A DNA stretch of 64,000 nt, from assembly GCA_945859605.1 (NCBI GenBank), contig OX243824.1, positions 32,065,869-32,129,868 of the forward strand. Reading direction: 5' to 3'. Positions 9,224 to 17,541 of the stretch are shown here, piece after piece. Within the stretch, counting starts at the first letter, position 1; every line of letters starts with the position of its first letter. Under the pieces are notes generated by a model that saw nothing but the letters and a program-made list of their open reading frames with translations, was not told the origin of the DNA and did no database searches. This DNA is from Lumbricus rubellus (taxonomy: Eukaryota > Annelida > Clitellata > Crassiclitellata > Lumbricidae). Position numbers and translations under genes: made by a program.

Positions 9224-10547
9224 GTCTGTCTGTCTCTGCTTTGCGTCAGGCAGTAGGGGAAACGACTGGTCACTAGCCTTCATATATAAAATTTAGGAAG
9301 ATGAAATTGCTAACACTTCTCGCACGTGTGGTCTCTCGATGGCGACCATCATTTTATGAGATTTCTCTTCCTCTCAGCTACAATCTAAATTTACGGCTTT
9401 GGCATAAATTTAGACTGTTCTCCTGATCTTCATTCCATCTATAAAGCAACTACAAAGTATTGTGTAGTATGCGCCTTTTGCTTTGTCTAAATAAATTTGC
9501 GCAAAGGGCTGATAATTAATTTTGTGATCAATGAATACCAGAGCATGTCCAAATACAAAAGAGTTTGATAATTACCAATGCGTCAGCCAAGCATGACCAA
9601 AAACTAATGAACTTTAGAAGATGACAATGTTTGTCTGGAACAGTCTCCCGTGAGATACGCCTGTTACCTAGCGTTGACCCTCAGCGTTTTACAGGCTCCT
9701 TATAACTTTTTTTCACAGTGGTTGGACCTGGGAGCGCCTCTGAGTGGACTTCTTGAAGGGACGTTATATAAATTCGTGAAATGAATGAATGAATGTTGTT
9801 TCACTTTTTTTCATCCATTGTTTCTTTCAGGGATTTGTTGGCGGAACAGTTTCCTAAGATCCTTTACGATCCTCTGCCGATCATTTGGTTGAAGCCGTCG
9901 AAAAAACTGGAAATCAACGACCAAGTCAGTCTTAGCAGAATTCATCTTTTCACACTGTCTTCTCAAACAGTAATTTAATTCAAAATCCGACATAGCACTG
10001 TGAGAGACGCAACTCCTCTGGTGTGAGACTAGGGTCCAACAAGACCTACAGATTGGAAACATGATCATTGTATTGTGTTGTATTAAAAAGTTTCATAACT
10101 CTCATACAGCGTGTAATTAGTTTCCATAATTTTTTTCACGGAAATGTTGTTATAGGTTATAGCTATTATATAGGATTTTCCTCGATATAATCCAATATTT
10201 AAAAAAAATTATGGTCACCCCCAAAAATTTTGGGGGGTGGGCGGTAAAACATTTTCGGGGGATTAAACCACACGCTAAAGAGGTTAATTATGTTTGAGCA
10301 GACTGAATTGATGATAGCATAGTGTAAAGCGTCTACTGAAGAATCCCTACACTGTAGTCATTTGTGTCCGTCTGCTTAGGTGGGGCGCTACAAATGTCCC
10401 GTCTACAAGACAAGCGAACGTCGTGGAACTCTATCAACGACTGGACACTCGACCAACTTCGTTCTCACCGTTCTTCTCGACACAGATAAAACCGTTCAGC
10501 ATTGGGTGAAACGAGGAACGGCTCTTCTCTGTCAGTTGGACGACTAA
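257..10547 (+). CDS. Axonemal dynein heavy chain, C-terminal part (12 exons, 5' incomplete)
   Basis: Spliced gene; the exons are listed separately. Dynein heavy chains are the ATP-driven motors of ciliary and flagellar arms. The 12 exons total 2050 bp, giving the last 683 residues of a protein normally about 4000 long. Phase agrees at every junction. In order they encode the end of AAA5/start of AAA6 ([32 protein letters not shown]), AAA6 ([12 protein letters not shown]), the lid region ([18 protein letters not shown]) and the C-terminal domain. The C-terminus has the family signature [18 protein letters not shown] and ends [12 protein letters not shown]. The style fits the single-headed inner-arm group (DNAH3/DNAH7/DNAH12-like); I cannot choose among them by eye. 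Nothing in these exons is frameshifted or stopped, so the gene looks functional. Introns hold microsatellites, a Helitron, SINEs and LINE pieces. The upstream motor, stalk and tail lie outside the window. Confidence 0.95.
640..1030. repeat. CT-rich microsatellite, (TCTG)n/(CTGTCT)n
   Basis: Imperfect TCTG, CTGT and TTTGGCTCTG units fill most of intron a/b. Long open frames on both strands here translate to Ser/Val/Leu/Cys or Arg/Gln/Thr runs, as expected from repeat sequence. Confidence 0.9.
1302..1481 (+). CDS. Dynein heavy chain exon b
   Basis: Acceptor TTCTGTTGTAG, donor GTAAGA; exactly 60 codons in phase 0. It reads GPIAAKMI... then [16 protein letters not shown] and ends [10 protein letters not shown], the AAA6 core. 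A second copy of its 3' end and donor lies at 1613-1640. Confidence 0.94.
1577..1612 (+). mobile_element. Terminal fragment of a hAT-like element
   Basis: Thirty-six bases starting CAAGGCCGTAGCCAGG match the left end of the element at 24525-27861 almost exactly. No opposite end is visible before the exon b duplicate begins at 1613, so this is a truncated or deleted copy. Confidence 0.6.
1613..1682 (+). pseudogene. Partial duplicate of dynein exon b 3' end with its donor
   Basis: Bases 1613-1640 repeat 1462-1489 with one change: the last codons of exon b plus GTAAGACT. The intron bases after that are also recognisably related (1490-1530 versus 1641-1682). It lacks the rest of the exon and an acceptor, so it is not a usable exon. 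Confidence 0.8.
2120..2260 (+). CDS. Dynein heavy chain exon c
   Basis: Acceptor TGTCTTTTAG, donor GTACAA; 47 codons in phase 0. It encodes [20 protein letters not shown] and [12 protein letters not shown], the usual AAA6-lid start of dyneins. The donor is weaker than its neighbours (GTACAA), but the reading frame and family match fix it. Confidence 0.92.
2490..2709 (+). mobile_element. tRNA-derived SINE, family A
   Basis: The pol III B-box-like GGTTCGAATCC is followed by the family body and the 3' core GGGAGCGCCTCTGAGTAG, GGGGCGCTATAAC, then an (ACAA)n tail. Other copies or 3' ends lie at 4212, 5026, 5797, 6838, 9715, 35990 and 57268. The 3' core is shared with a LINE (35490-35936). Confidence 0.8.
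3015..3063 (+). repeat. Duplicate acceptor of exon d plus (ATTG)n
   Basis: ATCAGGTCTTTGAGAA at 3015-3030 repeats exactly at 3066-3081, where it is the acceptor and start of exon d. An (ATTG)n array separates the copies. Use of the upstream AG would give GTC TTT GAG AAT TGA, a stop in five codons. Confidence 0.85.
3071..3208 (+). CDS. Dynein heavy chain exon d
   Basis: Acceptor GATTTATCAG, donor GTATAT; 46 codons in phase 0. It encodes [20 protein letters not shown] then [19 protein letters not shown], highly conserved in all dyneins. A duplicate of the acceptor and first exon bases sits 51 bp upstream (3015-3030). Confidence 0.94.
3330..3600. repeat. Degenerate 13-bp-like minisatellite
   Basis: Diverged units around AAAGTACTCTATGAA fill most of the intron between exons d and e. 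Spacing varies from about 11 to 18 bp. There is no coding signal. Confidence 0.75.
3653..3886 (+). CDS. Dynein heavy chain exon e
   Basis: Acceptor GTGTGTCCAG, donor GTAATG; 78 codons in phase 0. It contains [20 protein letters not shown] and [19 protein letters not shown], signature strings of the dynein lid/C-terminal region. Confidence 0.95.
4005..4082. repeat. (TGATT)/(GGTTGATTGATT) simple repeat
   Basis: A TTGATTGATTGG type simple repeat inside intron e/f. It has no other features. Confidence 0.8.
4212..4278 (-). mobile_element. SINE/LINE family A 3' end, reverse
   Basis: The reverse complement carries GGGAGCGCCCCTGAGGAG and GAGGCGCTATATAAAT. Only the 3' core of the family is present. 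Confidence 0.65.
4359..4886 (+). mobile_element. Non-autonomous Helitron
   Basis: It starts TCTATATAAATAAAAATG directly after an A and ends CAGCTAG directly before a T. This is the hallmark Helitron pattern: 5' TC, 3' CTAG, insertion between A and T, no target duplication. About ten bases before the 3' end is a hairpin with stem GCCAC/GTGGC (4857-4874). No Rep/helicase coding is present. An internal G-rich tract at 4694-4845 is recorded separately. Confidence 0.8.
4694..4845. repeat. G-rich polypurine tract with many G-runs
   Basis: About 150 bp of GGGGA/GGGAGG units inside the Helitron, with many runs of three to six G. By inference it could form G-quadruplex on the plus strand. The Pro/Ser/Leu open frames on the minus strand are repeat translations. 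Confidence 0.85.
5026..5117 (+). mobile_element. SINE/LINE family A 3' end with (TGAA)n tail
   Basis: It carries GTCGGGAGCACCTCTGAGTA, a diverged CACTATAGAAATTC and an ATGAATGAATGA tail. It lies just upstream of the (TG)n tract and acceptor of dynein exon f. Confidence 0.7.
5155..5340 (+). CDS. Dynein heavy chain exon f
   Basis: Acceptor TTTGTTGCAG after a (TG)n run, donor GTAAGA; 62 codons in phase 0. It reads [20 protein letters not shown] and [10 protein letters not shown], ending SDILTK. Its last bases and donor are the seed of the minisatellite that follows directly. Confidence 0.94.
5326..5720 (+). repeat. 44-bp minisatellite built from exon f end and its splice donor
   Basis: The unit contains ACATACTCACCAAGGTAAG, then ACTGTCTTTAGTAT and ACCAAGGTAAG. 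About nine copies run from the last bases of exon f through intron f/g. Each unit has two CAAG|GTAAG donor-like sites, so roughly 17 decoy copies follow the true donor at 5341. Early copies are nearly identical, later ones degraded. Confidence 0.92.
5797..5925 (+). mobile_element. SINE family A, 3' part
   Basis: It matches the body and 3' core of the copy at 2490-2709 (GGGCAAGTCCTTCACTCGCA, GGGAGCGCCTCTGAGTAG, GGGGCGCTATAAC). The tRNA-like head is missing. Confidence 0.75.
6132..6235 (+). CDS. Dynein heavy chain exon g
   Basis: Acceptor ATCTTCACAG, donor GTAGAT; 34 codons plus two bases. It encodes [16 protein letters not shown] and [15 protein letters not shown]. The split Arg codon CG|A is completed by the next exon. 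Confidence 0.93.
6238..6285. repeat. (TTA)n microsatellite
   Basis: Pure TTA run three bases after the exon g donor. On the minus strand it is the tail of the adjacent R2-type LINE 3' fragment. Confidence 0.9.
6286..6655 (-). mobile_element. R2-type LINE, 3' end fragment
   Basis: Read on the minus strand, the frame gives [20 protein letters not shown] and [20 protein letters not shown], then a stop. This matches the C-terminal end of the LINE at 45656-49532 and nearly duplicates the fragments at 50030-50520 and 50576-50805. It is 5' truncated, and (TTA)n arrays flank both sides. Confidence 0.8.
6658..6802. repeat. (ATT)n/(ATTATA) microsatellite
   Basis: Interrupted ATT repeats. Poly-Asn and poly-Ile/Tyr open frames here are repeat translations. 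Confidence 0.88.
6838..6940 (-). mobile_element. SINE family A, head region, reverse
   Basis: The reverse complement has a tRNA-like head with GGGTTTGAATCCACCTCAAG, matching the B-box and following bases of the full copies at 35990-36212 and 57268-57485. The 3' part is absent. Confidence 0.7.
6937..7010 (+). repeat. Dispersed repeat, also at 14148-14212
   Basis: CACTTAGGGCCTCTACCCAG through TTGTCTTCGTGCACTACC occurs again, slightly diverged, at 14148-14212. No termini were recognised. Confidence 0.65.
7030..7372 (+). repeat. TTGACCCTAACC-type minisatellite
   Basis: About 25 imperfect units alternating TTGACCCTAACC and TTTGACTTTTAACC. The CCTAACCC core resembles a telomere repeat, but the interspersed TTGAC/TTTTAA units argue for an interstitial minisatellite. 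It ends shortly before the acceptor of exon h. Confidence 0.85.
7399..7603 (+). CDS. Dynein heavy chain exon h
   Basis: Acceptor TTGTTGTAG, donor GTGACG; one base completing Arg, then 68 codons. It reads [20 protein letters not shown] and [19 protein letters not shown], the start of the dynein C-terminal domain. Confidence 0.94.
7640..7970. repeat. (AAT)n/(ATG)n-rich low-complexity tract
   Basis: Interrupted AATAATAAT and GATAATAAT units fill intron h/i. No other feature was seen. Confidence 0.8.
8082..8219 (+). CDS. Dynein heavy chain exon i
   Basis: Acceptor AACTGTTGTAG, donor GTTTGT; 46 codons in phase 0. It contains [20 protein letters not shown] and [11 protein letters not shown], diagnostic of the C-terminal domain. 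Confidence 0.95.
8266..8442. repeat. (CTCT)n/(TCTGTCTC)n microsatellite
   Basis: CT-rich imperfect repeat in intron i/j, similar in sequence to 640-1030 and 9040-9235. Confidence 0.88.
8938..9029 (+). CDS. Dynein heavy chain exon j
   Basis: Acceptor TTTGTTGTAG, donor GTATGT; 30 codons plus two bases. It reads [20 protein letters not shown]. The split Lys codon AA|G is completed by exon k, which confirms this donor. Confidence 0.92.
9040..9235. repeat. (TCTG)n and (CT)n microsatellite
   Basis: A compound repeat begins about ten bases after the exon j donor and includes a pure CT run near 9180-9220. Confidence 0.9.
9715..9797 (+). mobile_element. SINE/LINE family A 3' end with (TGAA)n tail
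   Basis: GGGAGCGCCTCTGAGTGG, ACGTTATATAAATTCGTG and an AATGAATGAATG tail, just upstream of the pyrimidine tract of exon k. Confidence 0.75.
9831..9924 (+). CDS. Dynein heavy chain exon k
   Basis: Acceptor TTTCTTTCAG, donor GTCAGT; one base plus 31 codons. It encodes [18 protein letters not shown], the conserved stretch shortly before the dynein C-terminus. Confidence 0.93.
10380..10547 (+). CDS. Dynein heavy chain exon l (terminal, with stop)
   Basis: Acceptor TCTGCTTAG; 55 codons and TAA at 10545-10547. It contains [20 protein letters not shown] and ends [11 protein letters not shown], the typical dynein heavy chain C-terminus. Confidence 0.95.
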   Translation: MGRYKCPVYKTSERRGTLSTTGHSTNFVLTVLLDTDKTVQHWVKRGTALLCQLDD

Positions 10548-10672
10548 CGATGCCATCTGTTGCCTGATGGGCGAAACACGTTTACATGCCCGCCACATCT
10601 GGTGCTCGTCTTCGCAACTAAAACTATTTCTTAAAACATACTAAATTTGCAGTTGAAATTAATTTTTTGGAA

Positions 10673-10678
10673 ATTAAA
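10673..10678 (+). promoter_or_regulatory. Possible polyadenylation signal (ATTAAA)
   Basis: An ATTAAA hexamer 125 bp after the dynein stop codon, in AT-rich 3' flank. It is the first plausible signal downstream. No transcript end is visible. Confidence 0.3.
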
Positions 10679-11789
10679 TTTGACAAGAAATTTTTAGAAG
10701 AATTATAAAATGTTGGCCTCTATTGAACAGATTCTTTTTATTGACATTTTTCTAAATTGTATTATGATGCTTTTATAAAACTTGTCACAGTAAAAGTATT
10801 AGTAATACTAGTAATGACAATAATAATAATATAGATCAGGATAATAATATAAATAAAGTGATAGTAATAAATAAGAAACAGCACATGAGCACAGCTATAT
10901 AAATTCTCAGAATGAATGAATGAATGAATGAATGAGTACAATAATGAAATAATAATAGTAAATGATAATAAGCAAATGATAGTAATAAATAAATAAATAT
11001 TAATAAGCGGAGGATAATAATAAGCAAAAGACAATTATTATAACAATAGTAGTAATAATAAAAAACATTTTTTCTTCTATTAATGATGTTTAAGTCCCTG
11101 AGGATCATATGTACCGTCCAAAGGGGTAATTTAAATAAATAATAATTAGCAAATTATAATAGTAATAATAAGCAATCGACTACAATAAAATGATAATAAT
11201 ATTGACAATACGGTGCCACAATCTTATTTATAATTTTTTGCTCTGGAGATTTCCTTTGACCAACAGCATGGCCTTCTTATAACCACCTAGGTTTGATATT
11301 TATGAAACTTGAGAAATCCTTGATTTCTCGAGTTAAAAGTAGTATTGCCAACGTTTTGGGATCTTACCAAATTTTTATTTTAATCAAAAAACTTATTAAT
11401 TCTGAGTGACTGCCTGCAGCTGTTTTTAAATTATTGAACAAATACATTTTGTTATTATTGCTTTTTTGTCTTATTGCATGTGTCGTTTTTGACCAAAGAA
11501 ACTGTTAGTGAGAGCTGGCGATGATTTCATGTGTATTATTCTCTTATCTGTTAAATTAAACTGATTTAAATTGATTTGTATTATACGCAATATAATTACT
11601 TCAAAATCAAATTTTCAATTCAGAAAGCAACAGGACTTGACTTTCTAACACAGAAATCAAAGGCAGCGACGTTTGACTTTTTGATCGCATGCCTTTAACT
11701 AAAACCAATGCCTATTGTTAGCAAGTTAGGTTTAACATGATTCAGTGCACATGTGAAGGTATGTAACAGTTAAGCAAGTAAGGGTTGCT

Positions 11790-12060
11790 TTATAGCACAT
11801 AGAGTGGCTAGCATGCTGGACTGCCAACCGGGTCAGAGTTCAAATCCTCACTAGGGTAGAAATTTTTTGAGATTTCTGCCCCTTGCCAACTCGCTTAACT
11901 TAATGATCGTACGCTGTTGATGGGAAGATGAGGCTGCGAGGGAGAGGACTGGCCACCTGCCCTCATCATATGTTGAGGCTAAGAAAATGAAGTCGCTAAA
12001 ACTTCATCATTCCCATGGCTGCTTCAGGGCTACATCAAAGGACCACCATTCTTTTCTGGC
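11790..12060 (+). mobile_element. tRNA-derived SINE, family B
   Basis: The A-box-like GTGGCTAGCATGCTGG and B-box-like GAGTTCAAATCC lie about 35 bp apart near 11809-11856. The downstream body (GGACTGGCCACCTGCCCTCA, then AAAATGAAGTCGCTAAAACT) is related to the stretch at 9255-9330. No clear target duplication was found. Confidence 0.6.
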
Positions 12061-12345
12061 CATTTTAGTACTGGTCACAGAAATACCAACATATTACCAA
12101 CAGACTTGACTCCTGGTTCCTCGATTTAGAACTTCTATCATTCAGTCTCAATCATTTGTCTCAATTGGTCCTTCTCTTTGGAATGCGCTTTCTCCTTACA
12201 ATTCTGTCTTGGCAGTCTCTTCTGCCTTGTCTCTTCTCAAACGCTTCTGAACGGTTCACTCTACTCTTTATAAATCTTTGAACACAATACAATACAATTT
12301 TAGTAGCCATCTACCAAGTAAGGAACAATTGAATAATTATATCAT

Positions 12346-13724
12346 TCATGACATTATCTTAACTTTTTCCATTTTCTTCTCGCATAGTTTCCTGTGTCTG
12401 TAACACCGAGATCTCACTGATGTTACGTAGTCACAATCAGAACACTGATAAGATTTCTTTTCTCCTTCACAGTTCAACTTTCTCAATGGCTTTCCTCTCT
12501 TACAACCAGAACTATTCTTAGCACAGCACTGCTTCTGATGTTCCCGAAATTCTACACCATTTCCCAGCGTCCTCTCACACCTGCGACATTTCAGCCAATC
12601 ACCTTCGATGTGTTGCTCCATGTGACTCAATAGTTCCGTGGAATCTTTGAATTCTCGATTGCACGCATTGCAGCAACATTGGTCGTCGTCAATGTGTGAG
12701 CTGAGATGCTCCTTAGCGTAGCTCTTGCTCGAGAAACCGCGCTTACAGATTCCACAGACGTACGGCTTTGCATTTGAATGCAACATCGCATGCAACACCA
12801 TGTCGTGTTTCCGCGAGAACTTTCTACAGCATACGTCGCACGCAAATGGTTTGCTGGCGTGAGTCTTTGCGTGATCCTTAAGAGCACAGGCATAGTGGAA
12901 CTCCACAAGACATATCGGGCAGGAGTAGTCACTTTTGTCAGTTGCGTCCAAGAGATGCGTCTTGAGGCGGCATAGGAGGGAAAACTGTTTGCCGCATCCT
13001 GGACAGGAGTAGGGGTTATCCGCCGAGTGTTGTTTCATGTGAGTCTTAAGTCCGTTCTGTTGGCGACTGCTGTAGTCGCAGAGCTGGCACCGGAACGGTT
13101 TCTCTCCCGTGTGGATTCGTTCATGCAACTGAAGATGCTCCAACCGCAAGAACTTCTTTCCGCATGTCGTGCAACCGTGCGGTCGTTCCCGCGTGTGACT
13201 CTGAATGTGCTTTCGTAAAGTACCTGATCCCGTGAATCTCTTCCCGCATAGATCGCACGCAAACTCTCCTCTTTTCGCCCTCGTCCCACCTTCCACGCCA
13301 CGGCTCTTCGATAAGACGTTGTTCTCCAGGTGGCGTTGTTTCATGTGAATCACGAGTTCGGTCTGCGTTGAGAATCTCTCGTTACACGGAATACAACTGA
13401 GATCTTCTCTCGTCGTGTGATTCTTCATCACATGTTGTTCAAGCTTCACTCTCTCAACAAACGCTCTCTGGCAGACGCTGCAGTTCATTGGCTCATCATG
13501 CAGACTCATGTGCAACTCAAACGAAGACTCATCCGCAAAGAGTCGGAGGCACTGGTGGCATTTACGCACGAGTCGGTTGGCACCCGGTCGATGCGTGCGT
13601 ACATGTCGTAGCATCTCGGACGATGATCGGATAAGTTTGCCACAGAATTCGCAGCAGTGACATCTGTGGCGAAACACACAGATTTCAGTTCTCGCTGAAC
13701 TTGGATTTGCTTGAAACTCATCAT
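12346..13724 (-). CDS. Exon 2 of the zinc-finger gene (C2H2 array)
   Basis: Two bases plus 459 codons including the stop. It follows a long pyrimidine-rich tract and AG at 13726-13725. The ATG at 13746 lies inside that tract, so it is a poor start. Fingers read CEFCGK, CHQC, CSVC, CIPC, CDLCGKRF, CTTCGKKF, CQLC, CPGCGKQF, CPIC, CDVC, CGIC, CNAC, CRRC and CSDC in order. Confidence 0.85.
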
Positions 13725-15713
13725 CTAGAATACCAAACAACGGCATTAAGACAGTGAAGATAACTTGAATGAAATTAATACGTAATTGTTTCCTACTTGG
13801 TAGATGACTAGTATAATGTTGATGTTTCAGTGGTCAAATGGCAGGTATTTAATTGATGTAACAGTGAACACCAAAAAAAACCTTAATTTAATTTCACATG
13901 TCTTGCTGTTGCATGGTGATTCAATAAAAACACTTTCAGACAAATCCTTAGGACTGTTAACCCTTGTTTCTCATTATTTAAACAATTAATACGAGCACAC
14001 AACGCACAAATAATATCTAGTCTCACAGAAATTTAGTGTCGCTTAGTCTTATTTTTAGTATTTTTACTATGTTTATTGTTACTGTTCTTCCAATGTTCAA
14101 CCAATATTGTTAATCTGCCAACATCTCACAGGGATTACCTTGCACTTAGGGCCCCTACCCAGTAAGATTTTCTTCCCTTCAAGGACACCCATTGTCTCCA
14201 TGCACTACCTTTTTTATCAATGGTCAGTTTCTCTTAACGCATTTGTCGTTTTCAACTGTTTAGAAATGTTTTCTGTATGATTATTTAGGAGCAGTAAAAA
14301 AAACAAATATATAAACTCACTCAGCAAATCAACTTCAGTCTCCGAATTTTCTTCAGTGTTATCCCTTTTATTATTGTCAGTGGATTCACAATTATTGCTG
14401 ACCTCCATTACCTCAGGGGCCAGAGTAGAATTCACATCCATCAGCCCTTCAATAAATCCATTGCCAACGTCGCTATCTTGGATGTCACTTTCAGAATTTC
14501 TCCTTGTCATCACACTGTAAGATACAGATTCCAAATTATCACATCCAGAATCGCCAACAACTTCAGGTTTTGAAACTTGTAGAATGCAATCCAACAGCAA
14601 AGAACTTTCTTCTTGACGTTTATATTTGGTTTTCTCGTTTAAGTCCACATTGCAGACTTGTGTCGCATAAGAGGCATTACTGATAGAAGACTGTAAAAGA
14701 GATTTTGTTGTAGGCATTGCTGTAACTCTTTTTGTTTGGAAACTATTATCTAAATGTGTCATATCTGAACAAGTTGGAGCCTTCTCCAATTTCCTAATGT
14801 TTACATTTAATTCTACGGTTTCAGCTGTGAACTTCAATGGTAAACTTGCATCAACATCTGACAGCAATTTTGCAACACGACTCACCACAGTCACATTTGA
14901 ACTTTGAGTCAAATTCATTGTTCTAGGTCCATTGTTCGCATAAAGCTCTTCGCAGTTCGCTTTGCTGTGGAAGTATTTCTCGAAGGATTCAAAGAAACAT
15001 CCTTTCACAAGCAGTTCAATAAGTCGATCATCGCTTTCATCAGACATTTTGTCCGTGCGTGCTGTAAAAGCTTTGCACACCAATGGGTAAATGGTGCTGA
15101 AGCACAAAATTCGGCCATTTAATGGATTAGAGTCCTCGGCATTACAATCAACGTCTAAAAGTTCACTCAGGTCTGGAAAATCATCGTCGCCTGACTTAAG
15201 TTCTTTTAATTCACTGTAGTGATGCAAAGCTATGTTATAGATATTACAGCACTCTTTAGCATTAAGCTGCCGTGGTTCGAGATATCCATTTTGTTTTTCA
15301 ATGAAGCCCTTTTGTTCAACGCACCACTGCATACCATTCTGCATACCCTCGTCTTGTTCAATGCACCCATTCTCTTTCTGAACGCACTGATGCATTTCAA
15401 TGCTGTTTGTTTCAACATCTTTGCACTTCTTCCACCGTTGAAAACATTCAAAGACCTGTTGACGTTTGAGTAAAAACCGAATTCTTCTGCAGTCCATGTC
15501 GTCCAATCTTAACGACAGAATTAACTCGTCGGCCGTCTTCCAATCACCTTCAACTATTACTTGGCGAAGATCTGTCAAGAAATTCTCGGAATTCGTTACT
15601 CCACTCTCCTTCTCTAAAGTCAACCTCGAGAGTACGAAACGACGCTTGAACAGAAATACTAGAATCCACTTTACGACATCTTTTTCGTCCAGATCAAACA
15701 ACACTGGAATCAT
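12346..15713 (-). CDS. C2H2 zinc-finger protein with LisH/CTLH-like N-terminus (2 exons)
   Basis: Exons 15713-14321 and 13724-12346 join into 924 codons including the stop. The donor CTGA|GTGAGT follows the first base of a codon; the acceptor TTGTTTGGTATTCTAG leaves two bases, giving AAT (Asn465). The start ATG is bounded by an in-frame TAA six codons upstream. Residues about 11-95 fit a LisH helix pair (ILVFLFKRRFVLSRLTLEKE) followed by a CTLH-like segment (LRQVIVEGDWKTADELI). Residues about 100-464 are acidic and Ser/Asn-rich with no domain I recognise. The second exon carries about 14 C2H2 fingers (489-912), with a TGEKP linker between fingers 6 and 7. Finger 8 lacks its last His; the last two end in Cys. 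A nuclear DNA-binding role is inferred. I do not recognise a named orthologue. No internal stops. Confidence 0.8.
13725..14320 (-). other. Intron of the zinc-finger gene
   Basis: 596 bp, AT-rich. It contains the dispersed repeat also found at 6937-7010 (14148-14212). Short open frames here lack family resemblance. Confidence 0.7.
14321..15713 (-). CDS. Exon 1 of the zinc-finger gene (LisH/CTLH-like part)
   Basis: 464 codons plus one base, from ATG (15713-15711) to the donor GTGAGT on the minus strand (14320-14315). Beyond the donor the frame turns into a hydrophobic/Asn run (residues FIYLFFLLLLNNH), typical of read-through into an intron. Confidence 0.78.
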
Positions 15714-15724
15714 TTCATCTGTAG

Positions 15725-16010
15725 TTGTTTAACCAATCCAACTCCTGGTTTGCCAAGAATCCTTATCCAATCTTCGCCAACTTCATCATCATCCACAATT
15801 CGGTTTATCAATCCAGCTTCTATTTCTGCAGCAATTATTTATCGTCAAAAAACTTTAATTTAAAATTATTGTTCATCAATCCAGCTTATTTTCATCAATG
15901 GACTACGACTTCCAATTAGTAGGAATTCGATGCATTAATTATTTTAGTCAAGCCGACTTGCATTCAACCAGCGCTGAAACTCATGCAAAGGGGATTATTT
16001 GTTTTTAAAA
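15725..16010 (-). repeat. Degenerate ~70-bp tandem repeat (family also at 43.1 and 63.7 kb)
   Basis: The recurring core TCAATCCAGCTTCTATTTC (plus strand) lies next to AAAATTATTTT-like spacers, ending in CTGAAACTCATGCAAAGGGG. Similar arrays occur at 43130-43410, and in the opposite orientation at 63740-64000. Confidence 0.6.
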
Positions 16011-16747
16011 ACATTATTTGAAAATAATGTTTTCTAAAAGGTCAGCGTAATTGCATATCTTTATACTAAATACAAATTTAGTTTTAAATTTTCTCTGTAC
16101 GTAAGATTAATTTTTGACGTGAAACTTTGTGCAGCAACTAATCGTTGTAAATGCGCAACTAAACGTATAATAGTCCGTTACATGACTAGCAAATCGAGAC
16201 GCGAAAAAATTTATAAATATATTGTTAATTCCCAATGCTATAAACCTCGGTCCCGGATACTATAGTTTCGCCGATTATTTAATAATATTCTTTTATTCAT
16301 TACATTCAATCTGACAATATTTACGACGCTAGAGTACACGTTTACCGGCTTAGCAGTTTCATTACTGTTACACTATCTATTATAGGCTTTAAAATACTTA
16401 AATTTACTATTTTGAGGTTCTAATCTAGTAGTACAACCTCAATACAGTCAATGTAATTATTAAAATGTTTACATATTAAAATGTTTACATTGACTATATT
16501 TTTAACGGAAGTTGCGATTGACAGATGAAAATAGCATTGGACATGAAACCGAAATCTATTATTCTCTAGCGCCATTCATTATTAAACGTAACATTTTGTG
16601 TGAAATTTGACGCAGCGTTGATGTTGAGTCATCAGAGTTATAACGTCATCATATCATAGTCAATGATACTTGTTACGATAGGACTAATTTCAAGATAAAA
16701 GTACCACGTAGCCTAATTATCTCAATCTGTGAAAAATTTCATTTGGT

Positions 16748-16755
16748 ATGGTGGT

Positions 16756-16801
<46 letters not shown>

Positions 16802-16885
16802 GCGGTGGCGACGGCAGTGGCAATGGTGGCGGCGGCGGTGGTGGTGGTGATTATGACGATGATGATGATGATGATGAAGATGAGA
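16748..16885. repeat. (GGTGGC)n then (GATGAT)n microsatellite
   Basis: Compound GGT/GGC repeat followed by GATGATGATGAAGATG. Confidence 0.9.
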
Positions 16886-17407
16886 TGATATTTAGTTTCT
16901 AGTTTCCGAGTGGCCCTTTAAAGTGTTGTCACACTATATATATTTCTGTTTCAATGAATGAATGAAAGAATGAATGAATGAATGAATGAATGAATGAATG
17001 ACTAGATTAATTAATTAATGAATAATATTACTGAGCATTAGGCCTATAAAATATTGTGGTTGTTATTATCAGGACACACAGATCTATGCGAATAGAATAG
17101 CCTACACGGCTATAGCCTAGTCCAGATGCTTGAAAACTAATGAGAAAATTAAGCTTAGGCCTATTGAGGGTTTGGCCGTTTTTTGTGAAGCAGAACTGAA
17201 GTTTGAGCTTCGGCCACACATTTGCTGTCGGTTCTATTCCCCAGGCAGCAAAATGGCATCATTCTGCTAGAAATCAACATGTAGGCCTAGGCTACTTCGA
17301 AGATTGAAGACTGCGTGGTGGAACTTGAGACCAGGCCTAGAGGCTAATGACTCTTAGCCTACTGGGCCTAGTAATGAGCAGTGACTGAAAGTGGGCAAGA
17401 ATTCTTG

Positions 17408-17413
17408 TTTATT
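17408..17413 (-). promoter_or_regulatory. Possible polyadenylation signal for the membrane-protein gene
   Basis: AATAAA on the minus strand, about 130 bp after the stop codon of the 1088-residue frame. Context only; unconfirmed. Confidence 0.35.
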
Positions 17414-17541
17414 TTTGCAGTTTTTCATTGCAACGTTTAGCCTATGCAAAAATTCAGAATATTTCAGTTTCTTACTTATGACTTTCCATAAATATATAAT
17501 TAGCCTACGTTTTCATACAATGTTTGAACTGATTACAGAAT

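Larger units (their letters stand above)
10548..12345. other. Intergenic region between convergent dynein and zinc-finger genes
   Basis: AT-rich. It holds an interrupted (AAT)n tract (10800-11200), a tRNA-like SINE (about 11790-12060) and a decayed stretch at 12110-12290 whose conceptual translation (GPSLWNA, LSLLKRF) resembles the 3' end of a LINE ORF2. I see no further gene here. Confidence 0.6.
15714..17541. other. Intergenic region upstream of the zinc-finger gene
   Basis: AT-rich. It holds a degenerate ~70-bp tandem repeat at 15725-16010 (TCAATCCAGCTTCTATTTC-like, shared with 43130-43410 and 63740-64000), a GGTGGC/ATG compound microsatellite (16748-16885) and an (ATGA)n run (16953-17005). 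The short frames look non-coding. Minus-strand AATAAA at 17413-17408 could serve the gene upstream. Confidence 0.6.

Noticed and set aside
13724..13746. ATG at 13746 as start of a stand-alone 466-residue zinc-finger protein
   Set aside because: It lies within the pyrimidine-rich acceptor tract, and splicing to the upstream frame fits in phase. Still possible if a promoter lies in the intron.
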